Assembly: GCA_052168355.1 (NCBI GenBank)
Contig: JBQLZQ010000080.1
Coordinates: 35,525-99,524 of the forward strand
Direction of reading: 5' to 3'
Source: JBQLZQ01 sp052168355
GTDB lineage: Bacteria > Pseudomonadota > Alphaproteobacteria > DSM-16000 > Inquilinaceae
DNA: 64,000 nucleotides
Part shown: positions 19,272-28,868 of the stretch, piece by piece
How positions within the stretch are numbered: the first letter of the stretch is position 1
Layout: each line of letters opens with the position of its first letter
The notes under the pieces: generated by a model
The model's input: the letters and a program-made list of their open reading frames with translations, nothing else
Databases searched by the model: none
What the model was told of the DNA's origin: nothing
Program-made: the position numbers and the translations under genes

Positions 19272-20129
19272 ATGGAACACACAACCGTTCTGGAACGGGT
19301 GCTCAGGGGGATTGCGCTCACGCTCGTCGTTCTGTTCTTCATGTTCCCGCTGTTCTGGATCTTCATGATGTCGTTCCAGACCAACGAGACCATCCTGCGC
19401 ATCCCGCCCTCGCTGGTGTTCGAGCCGACCCTGACCAACTACAAGGCGCTGATCACCGGCCGGCTCGACACGGCGGCCGGATCGCTGGACATCGCCTTCA
19501 TGCGCAATCTCGGCAACTCCGTCCTGCTGTCGGTCGGATCGGTGGCGCTGGCGCTGCTGCTCGGCGTGCCGGCCGCCTATGCCTTCGCCCGCCACAAGTT
19601 CCGGGGGTCGGAGGACATCGCCTTTACCCTGCTGTCGTTCCGCTTCGCGCCGCCGCTTCTGGTGCTGCTGCCGCTGACCCTGTACTTCCAGACCATCGGC
19701 CTGGCCGACACCTATATCGGTCTGATCTGGGTCTATCAGCTGATCTGCCTGCCGCTGATCCTGTGGATCGTGCGCGGTTATTTCGAGGATATTTCGGTCG
19801 ATGTCGAATACGCCTACCGCATCGCCGGGCATTCCTGGTTTGCGACCTTCCGCAAGATCGCGCTGCCGCTGGCGGGGCCCGGCATCGCGGCGGCGGGGCT
19901 TTTGGCGTTCATCTTCGCCTGGAACAACTTCGTCTTCGCCCTGGTCCTGGCCTCGGCCGACAAGCAGCCGGTGACGGTGGGCGCGCTCGCCTTCGTCACC
20001 GCGTCGGGCATCCAGTACGGCCAGATCGCCGCGGCCATCGTGCTGTCGATCACGCCGACGCTGGCCCTGGCGCTCTACGCCCAGCGCTATCTGGTCGAGG
20101 GGCTGTCCCTCGGCGCGGTGAAGGGATGA
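19272..20129 (+). CDS. ABC transporter permease, MalG/UgpE-like
   Basis: 285 residues with about six membrane spans. The coupling loop region reads VEYAYRIAGHSWFATFRKIA, a divergent EAA motif. The C-terminus VEGLSLGAVKG is typical of MalG-type permeases. AGGGGGG precedes the ATG. The gene ends 4 bases before the first of two ATPase genes. Confidence 0.88.
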   Translation: MEHTTVLERVLRGIALTLVVLFFMFPLFWIFMMSFQTNETILRIPPSLVFEPTLTNYKALITGRLDTAAGSLDIAFMRNLGNSVLLSVGSVALALLLGVPAAYAFARHKFRGSEDIAFTLLSFRFAPPLLVLLPLTLYFQTIGLADTYIGLIWVYQLICLPLILWIVRGYFEDISVDVEYAYRIAGHSWFATFRKIALPLAGPGIAAAGLLAFIFAWNNFVFALVLASADKQPVTVGALAFVTASGIQYGQIAAAIVLSITPTLALALYAQRYLVEGLSLGAVKG

Positions 20130-20133
20130 GCGC

Positions 20134-21252
20134 ATGACCGGCCTTGCCCTCAAGAACATTGTCAAGCGCTACAAGGGCCAAGCGGTGCTCGATGATTTGT
20201 CGCTGGAGGTGGGGGCTGGCGAAACGCTGGTCCTGTTCGGGCCGTCGGGCGCCGGCAAGACCGTTCTGCTGCGCCTGATCGCCGGCGTCATCCACCCCGA
20301 CGACGGGCAGGTGCTGATCGGCGGTGAGGACATGGCCGACGTGGAGGCCGAGGATCGCGGCGTCGGCATGGCCTTTCAGAATTTCGCGCTGTTCCCGCAC
20401 CTGAACGCGTTCGACAACATCGCCAGCCCCCTGGAGGCGCACCGCAAGCCCAAGGACGCGATTGCGGCCGGCGTTCAGGCCGTCGCCCGGCTTCTCAAGA
20501 TCGAGCATGTCCTGGGCCACGCGCCGCGCGCCCTGTCGAACGGGCAGAAACAGCGCACGGCGCTGGCCCGCGCCCTGGTCGGTCAGCCGCCGCTGCTGTT
20601 GCTGGACGATCCGCTGCGCAATGTCGACGCCAAGCTGCGGTTCGAGATGCGTCTGGAACTGCCGCGCCTGCTGGCCGACCGTGGCGCCACCGTGGTTTAC
20701 GTGACCCAGGACTATAAGGAGGCGATGGCGCTGGGCGACCGCATCGCGGTCATGGCGGAGGGGCGGATCCAACAGATCGGGACCCCCGAAGACATCTACC
20801 ACACGCCGGCCAGCATCGACATCGCCCGGCTGTTCGGCGATCCGACGATCAACCTTCTCGATGTGCGGCCGAAATCGGATGGGGCGGGACCGTTCGTCGA
20901 AATCTCGAATGTCCCGGTACGGCTGGGCGCGGCGCACGCCGCCGGGGTGGGCAAGGACTGCGTCCTTGGCCTTCGTCCCGAGGCGATCGGGTTCGTCGAT
21001 GCCGGCAGTCCCGCCGCTATCCCCGTGGTCATCGAGGCGGAAACGCCGCTAAACGAAAAGATCGTGACCCTGGCCATCACCAAGGGCGGACGGGAAGTGC
21101 TGATCTCGCGCCCGGCCGGGTCGCCCGGCCCGTCGGAAGGAACGGCTCACATCGCCATCGATTCCAGCACCGCGCGTCTGTTCGATCGAGCCACCGGCAT
21201 GGGCATCGGCGGGCGCGGCGACGGCACCATCCGGAACGGAGAAGCGGCATGA
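20134..21252 (+). CDS. ABC transporter ATPase with substituted catalytic residues
   Basis: 372 residues, MalK/UgpC-like with a C-terminal regulatory domain. Walker A (GPSGAGKT, 36-43) and Q-loop (FQNFALFPHL) are normal, but three sites depart from consensus: the signature is LSNGQ (134-138), the Walker B pair is Asp158-Asp159 instead of Asp-Glu, and the H-loop reads VTQD so the switch histidine is Gln192. It overlaps the next ATPase gene by 4 bases. It probably forms a heterodimer with that protein and contributes a catalytically weakened site. Confidence 0.88.
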   Translation: MTGLALKNIVKRYKGQAVLDDLSLEVGAGETLVLFGPSGAGKTVLLRLIAGVIHPDDGQVLIGGEDMADVEAEDRGVGMAFQNFALFPHLNAFDNIASPLEAHRKPKDAIAAGVQAVARLLKIEHVLGHAPRALSNGQKQRTALARALVGQPPLLLLDDPLRNVDAKLRFEMRLELPRLLADRGATVVYVTQDYKEAMALGDRIAVMAEGRIQQIGTPEDIYHTPASIDIARLFGDPTINLLDVRPKSDGAGPFVEISNVPVRLGAAHAAGVGKDCVLGLRPEAIGFVDAGSPAAIPVVIEAETPLNEKIVTLAITKGGREVLISRPAGSPGPSEGTAHIAIDSSTARLFDRATGMGIGGRGDGTIRNGEAA

Positions 21253-22376
21253 ACGACATCGCCCTCTCCCTAAGAAACGTTGATAAATTCTACGGTCCGC
21301 TCGGCACCGGCGTTCACGCGGTGCGGGATTTGAGCATGGACATTCGCAAGCGCGAGATCGTCGCGCTTCTCGGGTCCTCGGGCTGCGGCAAGACCTCGAT
21401 CCTGCGCATGATCGCCGGCTTCGAGGAGGTGAGCCGAGGGTCCATCGCGCTGGCTGGCCGCGACATCCACAAGCTTCCGCCGGTCCGGCGCAATGTCGCC
21501 ATGGCCTTCGAGGGCTATTCGCTCTACCCGCCGCTGACGGTGCGCGAAAACATCGCGTTCGCCCTGAAATCGGCCCGGGTGTCGGCGTCCGACACGGCCC
21601 ACCGGGTCGATGAAATCGCCCATCTGTTGGAAATCGAGGATATTCTCGACCGGTATCCGAGTTCCATCTCCGGCGGGCAACAGCAACGGGCGTCCCTGGG
21701 CCGCGCCCTGATCCGCGACGCCGATCTGCACCTGCTCGACGAACCCATGGGCCAGCTCGAACCCCAGCTCCGCGCGGTGCTGCGCGGCCGGATCAAGCAT
21801 TTCATCAAGGAACGTGGCCTGACGGCCATCCTGGTGACCCACGACCAGACCGAGGCCAACGCCCTGGCCGACCGGATCGCGGTGATGGAAGGCGGCGTGC
21901 TGCAGCAGTTCGGGGCGCCGGAAGACATCCGGGAACGCCCGTCCAACCTGTTCACCGGGACCTTCGTCGGCGAGCCGCCGATGAACGTGTTCGAGGCCGA
22001 GGTGGCCGAGGCGGGCACGGCGCTCAGCCTGAAACTGGCGCGGGGCGTATCGCTCGATTACGACCAGACGGCGTTCTCGCCCTCCGTGCGGCGAGAGATC
22101 CTGGGCCGTGACCGGGTGATGATCGGCATCCGCCCCTACGCGGTGCGCCGGGCCCAGACCGGGGTCGCCGCGCGGGTGGCGGTCAATCAGTGGCTGGGCG
22201 ATCAAAGCCACATCGCCGCCGATTTCGCCGGCGGCACGCTGGTTCTGGTCGAACACGACCGGGCCGCGGTCAAGCGGGGCGACCCGATCACCGTCAGTAT
22301 CGACCCGTCCAGCCTGCACATTTTCGATGCCGAGGACGGTACGGCGGTCGCCCACGGGACGGACTTGGCGGGATGA
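21249..22376 (+). CDS. ABC transporter ATPase, partner with intact Walker B and H-loop
   Basis: 375 residues, MalK/UgpC-like. Walker A GSSGCGKT (42-49), signature ISGGQ (140-144), Walker B Asp164-Glu165 and H-loop His198 are intact. The Q-loop glutamine is Glu88 (AFEGYSLYPPL), and the D-loop is GQLEP instead of SNLD. It therefore complements the substituted ATPase upstream, and the two likely form an asymmetric pair on the 18334/19272 permeases. It overlaps the kinase gene by 4 bases. Confidence 0.88.
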   Translation: MNDIALSLRNVDKFYGPLGTGVHAVRDLSMDIRKREIVALLGSSGCGKTSILRMIAGFEEVSRGSIALAGRDIHKLPPVRRNVAMAFEGYSLYPPLTVRENIAFALKSARVSASDTAHRVDEIAHLLEIEDILDRYPSSISGGQQQRASLGRALIRDADLHLLDEPMGQLEPQLRAVLRGRIKHFIKERGLTAILVTHDQTEANALADRIAVMEGGVLQQFGAPEDIRERPSNLFTGTFVGEPPMNVFEAEVAEAGTALSLKLARGVSLDYDQTAFSPSVRREILGRDRVMIGIRPYAVRRAQTGVAARVAVNQWLGDQSHIAADFAGGTLVLVEHDRAAVKRGDPITVSIDPSSLHIFDAEDGTAVAHGTDLAG

Positions 22377-23935
22377 CCGATCTTCTGATCGGCATCGATG
22401 CCGGCACCTCGGTCATCAAGGCGATCGCCTTTGATTTCGACGGCCGTCAGATCGCCGCTCATGCCATCCCCAACCGATACGAAACCATCGATGGCGCGGC
22501 GGCGGTGCAGGACATGGCGCGGACCTGGACCGACACGGCGGCCACGCTCAAGGGCCTCGGCGACAAGGTGCCCCGCCTCGCCGAACGGACCGCCGCCATC
22601 GCGGTGACGGGGCAGGGGGACGGCACATGGCTGGTGGACCGCCAGGGCCGGCCGGTCGGTCCCGCCTGGCTTTGGCTGGACGCCCGCGCCGCCGGTATCG
22701 TCGAGGATATGCGCGCGTCTCCCGGCGACCGCAAACGCTATGAGCTGACGGGCACCGGGCTTGCCGCCTGCCAGCAGGGATCGCAACTCGCGTGGATGAC
22801 CCGCCACGACCCGGACGCGATCGATGCGGCGGCCACGGCGATGCACTGCAAGGACTGGCTGTATTTCAACCTGACCGGCGATCTGGCGACCGATCCCTCC
22901 GAAGGACTGTTCACCTTCGGCGATTTCCGCACCCGGAGCTATTCGGACGAGGTGATCGCGTGCCTGGGGCTGACCGGCCAGCGCTCCCTGCTGCCGGTCA
23001 TGGTCGAGGGCACGCGGGACAGCGCGCGCCTGACCGACGCCGCGGCGGCGGCCACGGGCCTTCTGGCCGGCACGCCGGTGGTTCTGGGCTATGTCGATGT
23101 CATCTGCACGGCGCTGGGCGGCGGGCTCTACGAAACGGACTCGGCGCCCGGCGTCACCATCGTCGGATCCACGGGCATGCACATCCGTCTCGCCCGCTCC
23201 CGGGACGATGTCAGGCTCAACAACCAGCGCACCGGCTACACCATGCCGATGCCGATCCCGGGCGTGTACGCCCAGATGCAGTCCAACATGGCGTCGACGC
23301 TGAACATCGACTGGATGCTGGGGATGGCGGCGGGCGTTCTGAAGACCCATGGCGTCGAGCGGTCGCCGTCCGACCTGGTCGGCCTGCTGGACGATTGGAT
23401 CGGCGCCGCCGGCCCGGCGTCGATGATCTATCAGCCCTACATTTCGGAGGCCGGCGAACGGGGTCCGTTCGTGGATGGGAACGCGCGGGCGGGGTTTGTG
23501 GGTCTGTCGACCCGGCACGGTTTTCAGGACATGGTGCGGGCCGTGTGCGAGGGCATCGCCTTCGCCGCGCGGGACTGCTATGGCGCCATGGGGCCGACCC
23601 CGTCGGAGGTGCGCCTGACCGGCGGGGCAGCGCGCAGCAAATCGCTGCGCCGGCTTCTGGGGTCCGTCATCGGCACCGGCGTCAGGACCTCGGCGCGCGA
23701 GGAAGCGGGCGCCGCCGGCGCCGCCATGATGGCGGCCGTCTGCATCGGTCAGTTCGACAGCATGGACGATTGCGCGGCCCGTTGGGTACGGCCGCTGCTC
23801 GGCGAGGTCGAGCCACCGGACGACGCGCTCTCGGACACCTATGCCCGCGTCTACCCGGCCTACGCCGCCGCCCACGCGGCGTTGCGCCCGGTTTGGAAGA
23901 TGATGGCCGTCGCTCATGGGAGGGAGGCCGGATGA
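22373..23935 (+). CDS. eryA: FGGY-family kinase, erythritol kinase-like
   Basis: 520 residues. The N-terminal ATPase-fold motif LLIGIDAGTSVIKA, AVTGQGDGTWL, the segment CKDWLYFNLTGDLATDPSEG, and the adenosine motif LTGGAARSKSLRRLLG give a complete FGGY kinase. These segments resemble the erythritol kinase EryA of Brucella and rhizobia, which makes L-erythritol 4-phosphate. It overlaps the ATPase gene before it and the dehydrogenase gene after it. Another tetritol or pentitol cannot be excluded as substrate. Confidence 0.82.
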   Translation: MTDLLIGIDAGTSVIKAIAFDFDGRQIAAHAIPNRYETIDGAAAVQDMARTWTDTAATLKGLGDKVPRLAERTAAIAVTGQGDGTWLVDRQGRPVGPAWLWLDARAAGIVEDMRASPGDRKRYELTGTGLAACQQGSQLAWMTRHDPDAIDAAATAMHCKDWLYFNLTGDLATDPSEGLFTFGDFRTRSYSDEVIACLGLTGQRSLLPVMVEGTRDSARLTDAAAAATGLLAGTPVVLGYVDVICTALGGGLYETDSAPGVTIVGSTGMHIRLARSRDDVRLNNQRTGYTMPMPIPGVYAQMQSNMASTLNIDWMLGMAAGVLKTHGVERSPSDLVGLLDDWIGAAGPASMIYQPYISEAGERGPFVDGNARAGFVGLSTRHGFQDMVRAVCEGIAFAARDCYGAMGPTPSEVRLTGGAARSKSLRRLLGSVIGTGVRTSAREEAGAAGAAMMAAVCIGQFDSMDDCAARWVRPLLGEVEPPDDALSDTYARVYPAYAAAHAALRPVWKMMAVAHGREAG

Positions 23936-24972
23936 CCCGCAAGATCGCGATCATCGGCGACCGGTTCATGCTGCCGGACGTGTTCCGGGAAAAGATCGAG
24001 GAGTCGGTCAAGGGACCGGTCGAAATAAGGACGCTGGAACAGCCCTGGCCGGACGAGCCGATGGAACACGGCTATGCCGTCGCCGGGCTGGACGGGCTCA
24101 AGGAGTATTTCGGCGACCCCGACGAGGTGGTCGACTTCGTCGGCGACGCCGAAATCTTCGTGACCCAGTTGGCGCCCCTGTCGGCCGGCATGATGGAACG
24201 GTTGCCGGACCTGAAGCTGGTGGCCGTGTCGCGCGGCGGGCCGGTGAACATCGACATGGCGGCGGCCCGCCGGCGGTCCATCGTCGTCGTCAACACGCCC
24301 GGCCGGAACGCGACCGCGGTTGCCGAATTCACCATCGGCGCCATCCTGTCGGAGACGCGCCGGATCCGGGTGGGACACGAGGCGCTGCGCGCCGGCGACT
24401 GGCGCGGCGATCTGTACCGGGCCGACCGCGCCGGCCGGGAACTGAACGAGATGACCGTCGGCGTCGTCGGCTACGGCAATATCGGCACCAAGGTGGTGCG
24501 GCTGATGCGGGCGTTCGGGGCCCGGGTACTGGTCTGCGATCCCTATGTGCAGCTTTCGGTCGACGACCGGGACGCGGGCGTCGAGCATGTGGCGATCGAC
24601 GATCTGCTGTCCCGCGCCGATGTGGTGACCATGCACCCCCGCGTCACCGACGAAACCCGCAACATGATCGATGCCGACGCGCTGGCCCGGATGAAGCCCG
24701 GAGCGCTGTTCGTCAACACCGCGCGCGGCCCGCTGGTCGACTATGACGCCCTTTACGAGTCCCTGAAGTCGGGCCATCTCGCCGGCGCGATGCTGGAGAC
24801 CTTCGCCGTCGAGCCGGTGCCCGCCGACTGGCCGCTTCTGCGGCTGCCCAACGTGACCCTGACCCCGCACATCGCCGGCGCGTCGGTGCGCACCGTGACC
24901 TACGCCGCCGAACAGGCGGCCGAGGAGGTGCGCCGCTACCTTGCCGGGCTGCCGCCGGTCAACCCGTGTTGA
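23932..24972 (+). CDS. D-2-hydroxyacid dehydrogenase, phosphoglycerate dehydrogenase-like
   Basis: 346 residues. The NAD-binding motif GVVGYGNIGTKVVRL, Arg in NTARGPLVD, a following acidic residue, and His in TPHIAGAS form the usual 2-hydroxyacid dehydrogenase active site. An ATGA overlap couples it to the kinase gene. Members of this family act on 2-hydroxy acids such as phosphoglycerate or erythronate phosphate; in this locus it could handle an acid derived from the polyol. Substrate unknown. Confidence 0.83.
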   Translation: MTRKIAIIGDRFMLPDVFREKIEESVKGPVEIRTLEQPWPDEPMEHGYAVAGLDGLKEYFGDPDEVVDFVGDAEIFVTQLAPLSAGMMERLPDLKLVAVSRGGPVNIDMAAARRRSIVVVNTPGRNATAVAEFTIGAILSETRRIRVGHEALRAGDWRGDLYRADRAGRELNEMTVGVVGYGNIGTKVVRLMRAFGARVLVCDPYVQLSVDDRDAGVEHVAIDDLLSRADVVTMHPRVTDETRNMIDADALARMKPGALFVNTARGPLVDYDALYESLKSGHLAGAMLETFAVEPVPADWPLLRLPNVTLTPHIAGASVRTVTYAAEQAAEEVRRYLAGLPPVNPC

Positions 24973-25002
24973 GGGGCCCCGTGGCCAGTTGGAGTCCGGA
25001 CG

Positions 25003-26520
25003 GTGACTGACCAAGGCGACATCGTCGACCTGTTCGTCATCGGCGGCGGCATCAACGGTGCGGGCATCGCCCGCGACGCGGCCGGACGCGGGCTGTCCGT
25101 CGTTCTGTGCGAGAAGGACGATCTGGCCGAGGGAACCAGCTCGCGGTCGGGGAAGCTGGTCCATGGCGGCTTGCGCTACCTCGAATATTACGAATTCCGC
25201 CTGGTGCGCGAGGCGCTGATCGAGCGGGAGGTCCTGCTGGAATCGGCGCCGCACATCATCTGGCCGATGCGCTTCGTGCTGCCGCACAGCCCCCTGGACC
25301 GCCCGGCATGGCTGGTCCGCCTGGGTCTGTTCCTCTACGACCATCTGGGCGGGCGCAGGCGCCTGCCGGGCACCCGGACGCTCGATCTGCGCACGGATCC
25401 CGAGGGCGCCCCCATCAAGGACGCCTACAGAAAGGCATTCGAATATTCCGATTGCTGGGTCGACGATGCGCGTCTGGTGGTGCTCAACGCGCTGGACGCG
25501 CGTGAGAAGGGCGCCGCCGTTCATACCCGTACCGCCTGCACCTCGGCGCGCCGGACCGACGGTCTGTGGACCGTCGAGATGACACATGAACCGTCGGGAG
25601 CCAAGACCGTGGTGCGGGCCCGGGCGCTGGTCAATGCCGCCGGTCCCTGGGTCAACGACGTGATCGGTCGGGTGACCGGCATCAACGCCAGCCGGGCGGT
25701 GCGGCTGGTCAAGGGCAGTCATATCGTGGTCCGGAAGTTCTGGCAGGGCAGTCACGCCTATCTGATCCAGAACACCGACAGGCGGGTCATCTTCATCAAT
25801 CCCTACGAAACCGATCTGGCCCTGATCGGAACCACCGACATCCCCTATACGGGCCGTCCCGAGGATGTGGCGCCGGACGAGGATGAGATCGATTATCTGA
25901 TCCAGGCGGTCAACCGCTATGTCGCCCGTCCGCTGACCCGCCAGGATGTGGTCCAGACGTTTTCCGGCGTGCGTCCGCTCTATGACGACAACTCCGACAA
26001 CCCCAGCGCGGTGACCCGCGACTACATGTTCGAAGTCGATGCCGACGATGGCAGGGCGCCGCTGCTTTCGATCTTCGGCGGCAAGATCACGACCTTCCGG
26101 AAGCTGTCCGAACACGCGCTGGCCAAGCTGAAACCGTTTTTTCCGGACATGGGCCAGGACTGGACGGCGACGGCGGCGTTGCCGGGCGGCGACATCGTCG
26201 ACGCGGATTTCGACCGCTTCCTGACCGATCTGCGGCGTCGGTTTCCGTTCCTGCCGCTGTCCCTGGCGCGGCATTACGGACGCCTCTACGGGACCCGCAG
26301 CCACGATCTGCTGAGCGGGGCCCGGTCGCTGTCGGACCTGGGGCGCCCCTTCGGCCCCGACTTCTACGAGCGGGAGGCCGACTACCTCATGACCCACGAA
26401 TGGGCGACGACCGCGGCGGACATCCTGGATCGGCGCACGAAACATGGGCTGCACATGAGCCCCGACGAACGCACGGCCTTCGAAAGCTGGCATTCGGGCG
26501 TCCAGGCCAAGGCGGTCTGA
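25003..26520 (+). CDS. eryB: GlpD/EryB-like FAD polyol-phosphate dehydrogenase
   Basis: 505 residues starting at GTG 25003 with GGAG upstream. The FAD site VIGGGINGAGIARDAAGRG and the GlpD segments EGTSSRSGKLVHGGLRYL and GTTDIPY are clear. The family includes glycerol-3-phosphate dehydrogenase (GlpD) and erythritol-phosphate dehydrogenase (EryB), both passing electrons to quinone. Placement beside EryA-like and EryC-like genes favours the EryB role. A GlpD role would be the alternative. Confidence 0.75.
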   Translation: MTDQGDIVDLFVIGGGINGAGIARDAAGRGLSVVLCEKDDLAEGTSSRSGKLVHGGLRYLEYYEFRLVREALIEREVLLESAPHIIWPMRFVLPHSPLDRPAWLVRLGLFLYDHLGGRRRLPGTRTLDLRTDPEGAPIKDAYRKAFEYSDCWVDDARLVVLNALDAREKGAAVHTRTACTSARRTDGLWTVEMTHEPSGAKTVVRARALVNAAGPWVNDVIGRVTGINASRAVRLVKGSHIVVRKFWQGSHAYLIQNTDRRVIFINPYETDLALIGTTDIPYTGRPEDVAPDEDEIDYLIQAVNRYVARPLTRQDVVQTFSGVRPLYDDNSDNPSAVTRDYMFEVDADDGRAPLLSIFGGKITTFRKLSEHALAKLKPFFPDMGQDWTATAALPGGDIVDADFDRFLTDLRRRFPFLPLSLARHYGRLYGTRSHDLLSGARSLSDLGRPFGPDFYEREADYLMTHEWATTAADILDRRTKHGLHMSPDERTAFESWHSGVQAKAV

Positions 26521-26523
26521 GCG

Positions 26524-27591
26524 ATGGCCGTCGCCGATCTCGAAGCCGATGAATTCCGCGCGTTGCGGGCCCTGTCCGCGCGCATCGGGGCCGATCCGGC
26601 CCTGGTGCAGGGGGCCGGCGGCAACACCTCGCTGAAGACCGACGGCGGCACCCTGTGGATCAAGGCGTCGGGCACCTGGCTGATGCATGCCGAGACCCAG
26701 GACATCATGGTGCCGGTGGCGCTGGAACCGCTGCGCCGGGCGCTCGGCCGCAACGACCCGGCGGCGGAAAAGGCGCAGGACTTCGTCGATCGGGCCCGCA
26801 ACCCGTCGGATCTGCGACCGTCGATCGAAACCACCGTGCATGCGGTCCTTCCGCAGAAGGTGGTGGTGCATGTCCATTGCGTCGAAACCATCGCCGTGGC
26901 GGTCAGGACCGATGCCGTCTCCCTTCTCGAAAAGCGGCTGTCCGGTCTGGCCTGGGCGTTCGTGCCCTATGTCCGCCCCGGTCTGCCGCTGTCGCGCTGG
27001 ATGTCGGAACGGATGAGCGGGGACGTGACCGTGGTCGTCCTCGGCAATCACGGTCTGGTGGTCGCGGCCGACAGCGTAGACGAGGCGGCGGATCTTCTCG
27101 CCGATGTCAGCCGGCGGCTGACACAGCCCGCAAGGCCCGCCCCGCCGCCGGACATCGGAACCCTGCAAGGGCTCGCCGCCGGAAGCGCCTATGGGCTGCC
27201 GGCCGATCCGGCGGCCCACGGCGCGGCGACCGATCCGTTGAGCGCGCGGATCGCGGCGGGCGGCAGTCTTTATCCCGATCATGTCATCTTCCTGGGGGCG
27301 GGATCGGTCGTGGCGCGGCCGGGCGAAGCCGCCGAGGCGGTGCGCGCCCGCGTCGCCGAAAGGGGGGGAACCGATCCGGTGTCGATCCTGGTGCCGGGCA
27401 AGGGCGTGCTGATGCATCGCGACGCCGGAGCCGGCGCGCAGGCCCTCGCGCGGTGCCTGGCCGATGTGACCGCCCGTGTTCCGGCCGATGCGCCCCTTCG
27501 GTACTTCACGGCGGAGGAGGACGGCGAACTGTTGAACTGGGATGCCGAGAAGTACCGCCAAAGCCTGCCGCAGCCAGGCCGGGCCGGATGA
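26524..27591 (+). CDS. Class II (zinc) aldolase/adducin-family protein
   Basis: 355 residues. The N-terminal aldolase domain shows QGAGGNTSLK (phosphate/substrate site), the metal ligands in VVVHVHCVETIAVAV, and the third His in LGNHGLVV. A C-terminal extension of ~150 residues (PDHVIFLGAG, PGKGVLMHRDAG) resembles the extended aldolase half of bifunctional aldolase/dehydrogenases. It would cleave a ketose 1-phosphate to DHAP and an aldehyde. It starts 3 bases after the EryB-like gene and overlaps the next kinase gene by 4 bases. An aldolase is not part of the published ery operon. Confidence 0.8.
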   Translation: MAVADLEADEFRALRALSARIGADPALVQGAGGNTSLKTDGGTLWIKASGTWLMHAETQDIMVPVALEPLRRALGRNDPAAEKAQDFVDRARNPSDLRPSIETTVHAVLPQKVVVHVHCVETIAVAVRTDAVSLLEKRLSGLAWAFVPYVRPGLPLSRWMSERMSGDVTVVVLGNHGLVVAADSVDEAADLLADVSRRLTQPARPAPPPDIGTLQGLAAGSAYGLPADPAAHGAATDPLSARIAAGGSLYPDHVIFLGAGSVVARPGEAAEAVRARVAERGGTDPVSILVPGKGVLMHRDAGAGAQALARCLADVTARVPADAPLRYFTAEEDGELLNWDAEKYRQSLPQPGRAG

Positions 27592-28868
27592 GCCGCGAAC
27601 CCCTGTTTGTCGGGGTCGATGTGGGCACGTCGGGCGTCCGGGTTCTGGCCATCGACGCGGCCCGCGCGACGGTGGCGCAGGGCAGCGCCAAACTGGCCGA
27701 TTTCGGCATGGACAATCGGGATCCCGTCCTCTGGCGCGCGGCCATGGACGCCGCCTTTACATCCATGCTGAGTCACGTGATGGCCGATCGCATCCTGGCC
27801 GTGGCCGTCGACGGCACGTCCGGTACAATGCTGGCGGTCGATGGCGATGGCGCTCCCGTCGCCGCGCCGCTGATGTACAACGATCCGGTCGACGACGACG
27901 CCATCCTGGACGCGATCTCCGCCCACGCGCCGTTCACCAGCGCCGCCCATGGCGCGACATCCGCGCTGGCCCGCGCCATCCGCCTGCGGCGGACGCCGGG
28001 CGCGGTCCGTCTTGTGCATCAGGCCGACTGGATCGCCGGGCTTTTTTCCGAACGCTTCGATGTCTCCGACGAAAACAACGCGCTCAAGACCGGATACGAC
28101 CCGGTGGCGCGGCGCTGGCCGGACTGGATGACCCGTACCGGCGCGGACGTGGACAGGCTTCCCCGGGTGGTCGAGCCCGGCACGCCGGTGGGTCCGGCGT
28201 CCGGCCCGGCGGGGCGACGGTTCGGGCTGCGCCCGGACGCCCTGGTGGTGGCCGGAACCACCGATGGCTGCGCCTCGTTTCTGGCCACCGGCGCCAGCGA
28301 ACCCGGCGACGCCGTCACCGCGCTGGGTACCACGCTGACCCTCAAGATGCTGTCGGAGACGCCTTTGTTCGCGCCGGAATTCGGTCTGTACAGTCACCGC
28401 ATCGGCGACCGCTGGCTGGCCGGCGGCGCCTCCAACACCGGCGGCAACGTCATCGCCGCCTTCTTCGATGGCGACACGGTCCGGGCGCTGTCCGAAACCA
28501 TCGACCCCGAGACCGAGACCGGTCTGAACTATTATCCGCTGCTGAAACCCGGCGAACGGTTTCCGATCAGCGATCCCGCCTATCCGCCGCGCATGACGCC
28601 CCGCCCCGACGACGACGCCCAGTTCCTGAAAGCCATCCTCGAAGGCATCGCCGCCGTCGAGGCGGTGGGCTATCGCCGCCTGGCCGATCTTGGCGCGCCC
28701 GACCTGCGGTCGATGCGCACCGTCGGCGGCGGCGCCGGCAACGCCGCCTGGACCGCGATGCGGCGGCGCCGGCTGGGCGTCCCCTTCGAGCCCGTCCTGT
28801 CGGAGGAAGCGGCCATGGGCACGGCGTTGCTGGCCCTGGCCGGCGCGCGCAAGGCGGGGTGGGCATGA
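27588..28868 (+). CDS. Short FGGY carbohydrate kinase (D-ribulokinase-like)
   Basis: 426 residues, well below the ~500 of standard FGGY kinases. Key parts are present: VGVDVGTSGVRVLAID, AVDGTSGTMLAVD, the probable catalytic Asp in AGTTDGCASFLATG, and VGGGAGNAAW. The compact form resembles the cyanobacterial/plant D-ribulose kinase group. Overlaps on both sides show coupling with the aldolase and HAD genes. A role in phosphorylating a ketose to feed the aldolase is inferred. Confidence 0.8.
   Translation: MSREPLFVGVDVGTSGVRVLAIDAARATVAQGSAKLADFGMDNRDPVLWRAAMDAAFTSMLSHVMADRILAVAVDGTSGTMLAVDGDGAPVAAPLMYNDPVDDDAILDAISAHAPFTSAAHGATSALARAIRLRRTPGAVRLVHQADWIAGLFSERFDVSDENNALKTGYDPVARRWPDWMTRTGADVDRLPRVVEPGTPVGPASGPAGRRFGLRPDALVVAGTTDGCASFLATGASEPGDAVTALGTTLTLKMLSETPLFAPEFGLYSHRIGDRWLAGGASNTGGNVIAAFFDGDTVRALSETIDPETETGLNYYPLLKPGERFPISDPAYPPRMTPRPDDDAQFLKAILEGIAAVEAVGYRRLADLGAPDLRSMRTVGGGAGNAAWTAMRRRRLGVPFEPVLSEEAAMGTALLALAGARKAGWA

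Noticed and set aside
23914..27561. A 1215-codon minus-strand open frame
   Set aside because: It is an artefact of GC-rich codon bias opposite four real, motif-containing plus-strand genes; its composition is Arg/Gly/His-rich without domains.
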